A stretch of 64,000 bases of DNA from Combretum micranthum (Eukaryota; Streptophyta; Magnoliopsida; Myrtales; Combretaceae), in NCBI GenBank assembly GCA_024138025.1, contig JAMXBD010001095.1, forward strand, positions 310,001-374,000. The letters are read 5' to 3'. How positions within the stretch are numbered: position 1 is the stretch's first letter; each line of letters starts with the position of its first letter. Of this stretch, positions 60,290-64,000 are shown one piece after another. Made by a program: the position numbers and the translations under genes. The notes under the pieces were generated by a model that ran no database searches, was not told the DNA's origin, and was given only the letters and a program-made list of their open reading frames with translations.

Positions 60290-61640
60290 GAAGATTTTGT
60301 GGGCCAATACACTACTTGTCAACATATCAAATATGCCATTTGTTCTCCATCAAGTTTTTTGGTGCCTAACCTAATACAAAAGCATATATAGAAAGATATT
60401 AATACCAACTTTGTGACTTACTTACTAAGATTGGAAGGTTATATTGTGATTCTCATGATTGTTGATTAGTTATCTAAATATTGCCTCTTGAGACCATCAG
60501 ATACTTGTTTTACTGAATGGATAGTAGCTCTAATGTTTCTTCTAGCAGTAGTTGGGCTATATGGCTTTTCAAGGAGTATACTGTCTGAAAGGGATCTTGT
60601 TTTTTGTAAGCTAGTTTTATAATGGGTTGTTTCGTTTAAGTGGAATGTGTCTAGCTATGAGTAGTGTGTACTAGAACTATAGGTGAGTCGATATGGCTTA
60701 TGAGTTACTCAAGTTCGATTAGGCGAAAACTCAATTTCCACTCGCTTACAAGTGAGTCAAGCTCGAATTGAAGCTTTAAAATACTCAACTTGATGAGCTT
60801 GTGAGCTTAATCAAGTAGAGTCAAGTTTGAATTTATCGAGTATTAAATACTCTTTATAGTTAAATCAATATTTAAAATAACAATAAAGTTTAGTTGAATC
60901 AAGTTCAAGTTTATTGAGTATTAAATACAATCGAGTTTGAGCTTTAAGTTTTTCATTTGAGTCAAGTAAAGAATTAAATTTGGCTTGTTTGAAGCTCTAG
61001 TGTGTATGATCCTCCAACTGATGGTCAAATTGAAATTATAAATCGCACTATTCAATAATACTTGAAATATTTTTATGTATATTCTTTCCGTTTAGGCCAA
61101 GTTTTTGCCTTGGTAGAACTTACTTGCAATACTTCCTTTCTCGATGGAGCTTAAACTACTTTGCTTGAGGTTGTTTATAGATACCATCCCCAATTATTCC
61201 ATATTATGCATGGGGAGCTTTTAAGCTAGGCACAATTTAATTAAAAACCACTGATTGCAGATGAGTTATTGACTAGGAGTTTAGACACGAGACATCATAG
61301 AAATACTATGGGCCATTTTCCGATGATTAAGAAAGTAAGTGTCTTGGTTTAATATTTCGGTTACTCTGTGCCCTTTCTATTCTTAAGAAGGCGTGGCTTT
61401 AATATTCCTTTTCTGGAGTTACCAACAAAGGTGGTGGATAGTTACCCTTTACTGACATTATTGTGTTTTGGACACTCGGATTATAACGAGAAATGGGTAA
61501 TTAACTGACCAAATCTTGATAAAGCGGGGAAGACTACTTCCTAAAGAGACTATTTGGGAGGATTCATCATGGAGGGAAAACAAGAGATAAGTCTTATTGG
61601 CACAAAGACTACTGCATGAAATACATTTGTATAAAAACCA
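60290..61640 (+). pseudogene. decayed Ty3/gypsy integrase with chromodomain-like end
   Basis: Translated in shifting frames, the sequence gives recognisable Ty3/gypsy integrase landmarks in order. They are a TTCQH-K zinc-finger remnant (about 60317), GYIVILMIVD-LSKY (about 60437-60482, the family's VVVDRLSKY) and RSILSERD (about 60575-60598, the SIVSDRD motif). A PTDGQIEIINRT motif (about 61018-61053) and an EVVYRYHP remnant (about 61168) follow. Near 61530-61580 a frame gives LPKETIWED, resembling the ATWE of chromodomain-bearing chromoviruses. Stops and frameshifts are numerous and the core is split by a 327-bp insertion. The order and spacing make the family call firm. The clade (Reina-like chromovirus) is a guess. 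Reverse transcriptase is not visible upstream. Confidence 0.8.
60671..60997 (+). mobile_element. family D element inserted into the gypsy integrase, 9-bp duplication
   Basis: The 327-bp element is bounded by exact copies of TAGTGTGTA at 60662-60670 and 60998-61006. Integrase reading frame stops making sense at the first copy and resumes in register just after the second, so the insertion is discrete. The interior is rich in TCAAGTTC, GAGCTTGAG and ACTCGAG-like words, as in the other family D copies. There is no coding capacity. Confidence 0.85.
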
Positions 61641-62352
61641 ACAAGATAAATATATATTTTAAGTAAAAACAAAATATTCTAGAATTCTAATGCTTTCGCA
61701 ATTGTAATTCAAGTGGGAAATAACTTAATTAGTGCTACAATAGAATGGAACAAACTTTTACGAAGTATAAAAACAACAAGAAGATCAAAAAGGGGACATT
61801 AGTTTACATAGTTGGGGACAAAAAAACTAGATCTCTAGATTTATCAGAGAGTGTCGTCTTGAATGCGTTAGTGTGTGTTCTTATTGATTAAAACATGTAT
61901 AATAATGTTTATTTCATCTAAAGTTTTACTACCAATAATATATATTTCAGCGTTTATTCTAATTTATTAATTGCAATATTAGAATGAGAATATAATTAAA
62001 AATACTATTATACCTGTATTTAGTTATTTTGAATAAATAAAAATTTATTTATTAGGTTGAAATAGTCTCACTATTTGATTTTTAAATTCCGCTGGATAGA
62101 AAATACAGAGGGAATAAAAAGGGACAACCTATCAAACAATTTTAATGATTCTCTTTACATTGAGAATAGAAAGAAATCTGAGAATAAATAACTCTTATCC
62201 ACTTTGCAAGCATATGAGGCATTATAATATATTTTAAAAATAATTATTCTATTCCCTTCTATTATCCTCAATAAAACGGGTCGTGTTCCCATGCTAGCTT
62301 TATTAGTCAACAAGGGATTATAAAAAAGTGAATTAATTTAAGGTTGGATGCT
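61641..62352. other. AT-rich intergenic DNA
   Basis: No feature recognised. Confidence 0.5.
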
Positions 62353-62360
62353 TATTCCTT

Positions 62361-62956
62361 GGTAGAGGTGGGCAAAATGGGTAAATGGGTTGGCCTGGTC
62401 TGGCCTGTGGATTAAATGGGTTGGACCAATTAGGTGCTCTTTTAAACGAGCTAGATTTTCTCGGCACGACCCATATTGGCATGTGGGCCAAAATTAGTTT
62501 TTATTTTTTATTTTTAATGTTAGTTTATGTGAAAATTATAATATTTATATAATTTAAGGTTTTATATATATTATCGACTAATTTTATTGCTATTTTGATT
62601 ACTTATATATAAAAACAAGTTTTTAAAATGATTTATTAGATATCATATTATGTTTAAATCAATAAATATATATTTTTAAAAAATATTATAATACTTGCAG
62701 TTTATCTATCAATCTAACTTTTTACATAATATACATAAATAATTACTAATATGTTATTATATTATTTTTGTTTTTAAATTTCTTCTCTTTTTTTTTTGGG
62801 GGTCTGTAGGCCAACCCGGCCTGACTTGCTTTAGCCTGCAGATTAAATGGCCGGGCCAATTCGACTTGCTTTTAAAAGGATCAATTTTTTTTCCTCAATC
62901 CGCTTTTTAAGCGAGTTGATAAGCCAGCCCGTAGGCCATGAACCATATACCGACAC
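62361..62956 (+). mobile_element. dispersed repeat, family E copy 2, with flanking duplication
   Basis: Starts GGTAGAGGTGGGCAAAATGG and carries GGGTTGGCCTGG, GATTAAATGGGTTGGACC on the left and CCAACCCGGCCTGAC, GATTAAATGGCCGGGCC on the right, with an AT-rich core. TATTCCTT occurs immediately on both sides (62353-62360 and 62957-62964), followed by G on the left and A on the right. This looks like an 8- to 9-bp target duplication. Confidence 0.6.
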
Positions 62957-62977
62957 TATTCCTTAGTTAGGGAATAA

Positions 62978-63400
62978 GGCTACAAATGAGTTGAGTCTAG
63001 ATGATATGGTACAGAGTTCAAGATCGGCTTGAAATTTCAAAACTCAAGCTTGATCAACCTTAAAATTCCGAGCTTGAGTCCGACTTGATGCAACATTACA
63101 TAAACTCGAGCTTGATTTAGTTAAACTTATTTGAGCTCGATTTATTAAATAATTATTTTAATTTTAATTAAAATAACATTAATACTAGAACTCAATTCAA
63201 ATTTGTTTATTATTTATACCCGACCTGAACTCAATAGAACATGATTAAGCCTACAAGCTAATCAAGCTAAATATATGGAACTCAAGCTCAACTCAATAAA
63301 AAATTCAAGTAGCCCAAACTCAAGCTTAACTCAAACTCGAGTAAATATCAAGTTAAACTAAAGTACTTTGTTACTCAACTTAGTTTATTTGCACATCTAT
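62978..63400 (+). mobile_element. dispersed repeat, family D, full-length-looking copy
   Basis: Begins GGCTACAAATGAGTTGAG and ends CTCAACTTAGTTTATTTGCA, so the ends are imperfectly inverted. The interior is dense in CTCAAGCTTGA, CGAGCTTGA and ACTCGAG words with an AT-rich centre. It follows the family E copy by about 20 bp. Confidence 0.6.
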
Positions 63401-64000
63401 TAAGAAGTAAGAAGTTTTATTGTAATTGGGTTTTTTTTTCAATGTTTTACTATCTTATTTATATATTATTTATGCTTGCTTATGTGTGGTATATTTTTGT
63501 TTGTAATTTAATGTTTAGATAATTGATTTTTATATAAGTTTCCTTTTTAAAATCTTATTCTAATTGATGCATTGTCATTTCTAGTAAAAACCCTATAAAT
63601 TAATAATGTTGGGACCATAAAAATTATTTAATTTTTAAATTTTAAGTGATATTTTAGTACATTTAAATTGACTTAGAAAAAGGAAGGGATATTAAGTGAT
63701 ACAAACTAGCGATAGTTGTCAAAATCACGATTTTACTCATACCATCATACGATCTACAACTTATAATCTTAGGAGGTATGTCTGAGTTGACCTATACATA
63801 GAATCGTTTTCTTATAGAATCTTATGATTTCAATAGATTTTACATGCAAACTCGGTGGGATCTTTTATTTTTAATCGAGTTTACCGATTTTACCTATTTC
63901 AAATAGGCTAAAAAAAAATCACAACCATATTTTTACAAACTCATTAACTATTAGGATGATAAATCTTTTTTATTGCATATCGATTTTGTTTTCACACTTT
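63401..64000. other. AT-rich intergenic DNA
   Basis: No feature recognised up to the end of the window. Confidence 0.5.

Overview
The window is nuclear DNA from a flowering plant, most likely a eudicot. It is very AT-rich and gene-poor. Its two convincing genes have short GT-AG introns, plant gene architecture and plant-specific families, and the rest is decayed transposon-like and microsatellite-rich sequence. The only supported coding sequence totals 2,055 nt in 64 kb. No organellar insertion, tRNA, rRNA or CRISPR array was recognised.

Gene 1 (24285-26688, + strand, three exons) encodes a complete 265-residue secreted alpha-expansin, a cell-wall loosening protein. A TATA-like box and a CT-rich 5' leader precede it and a poly(A) signal candidate follows. 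Gene 2 (41754 down to 38811, - strand, six exons) encodes a complete 418-residue receptor-like cytoplasmic kinase of subfamily VII (APK1/PBL type). It has an acylated N-terminus on a 52-nt first exon that is separated from the rest by a 1.1-kb intron. The two genes are more than 12 kb apart and are not an operon or cluster. One acts in wall extension and the other in membrane-proximal signalling.

Everything else is intergenic. Reading the window against itself shows several families of short non-coding repeats. Family A has about 160-180 bp copies with inverted ATGGTC ends, and one copy abuts the predicted kinase TATA box. Family B has about 155-220 bp copies with TGTTTG-type ends, six copies in both orientations. 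Family C has two copies with inverted TAAATTATA-type ends. Family D has about 280-430 bp copies with inverted TGCAAATG-type ends. Family E has two copies rich in GGGTTGGCC/CCAACCC.

The right-hand 5 kb is the most informative part. A decayed Ty3/gypsy integrase (60290-61640) is split by a family D element flanked by an exact 9-bp target duplication. Neighbouring family A and E copies have near-perfect 8-9 bp duplications, which suggests Mutator-like mobility for these non-coding repeats. Other structures are a collapsed Ty1/copia element (8780-9995), two LTR-like regions (2860-5040, 31418-34330), a 1.15-kb direct duplication (51044-52200 and 55940-57078), tandem arrays at 9484, 14981, 44872 and 57874, and a GC-rich island beside a perfect hairpin near 13 kb.

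I did not find a new multi-gene system. The best leads are the repeat families with target duplications, the family A insertion at the kinase promoter, a possible non-acylated kinase isoform, and a substitution in the kinase's protease-recognition-like motif.
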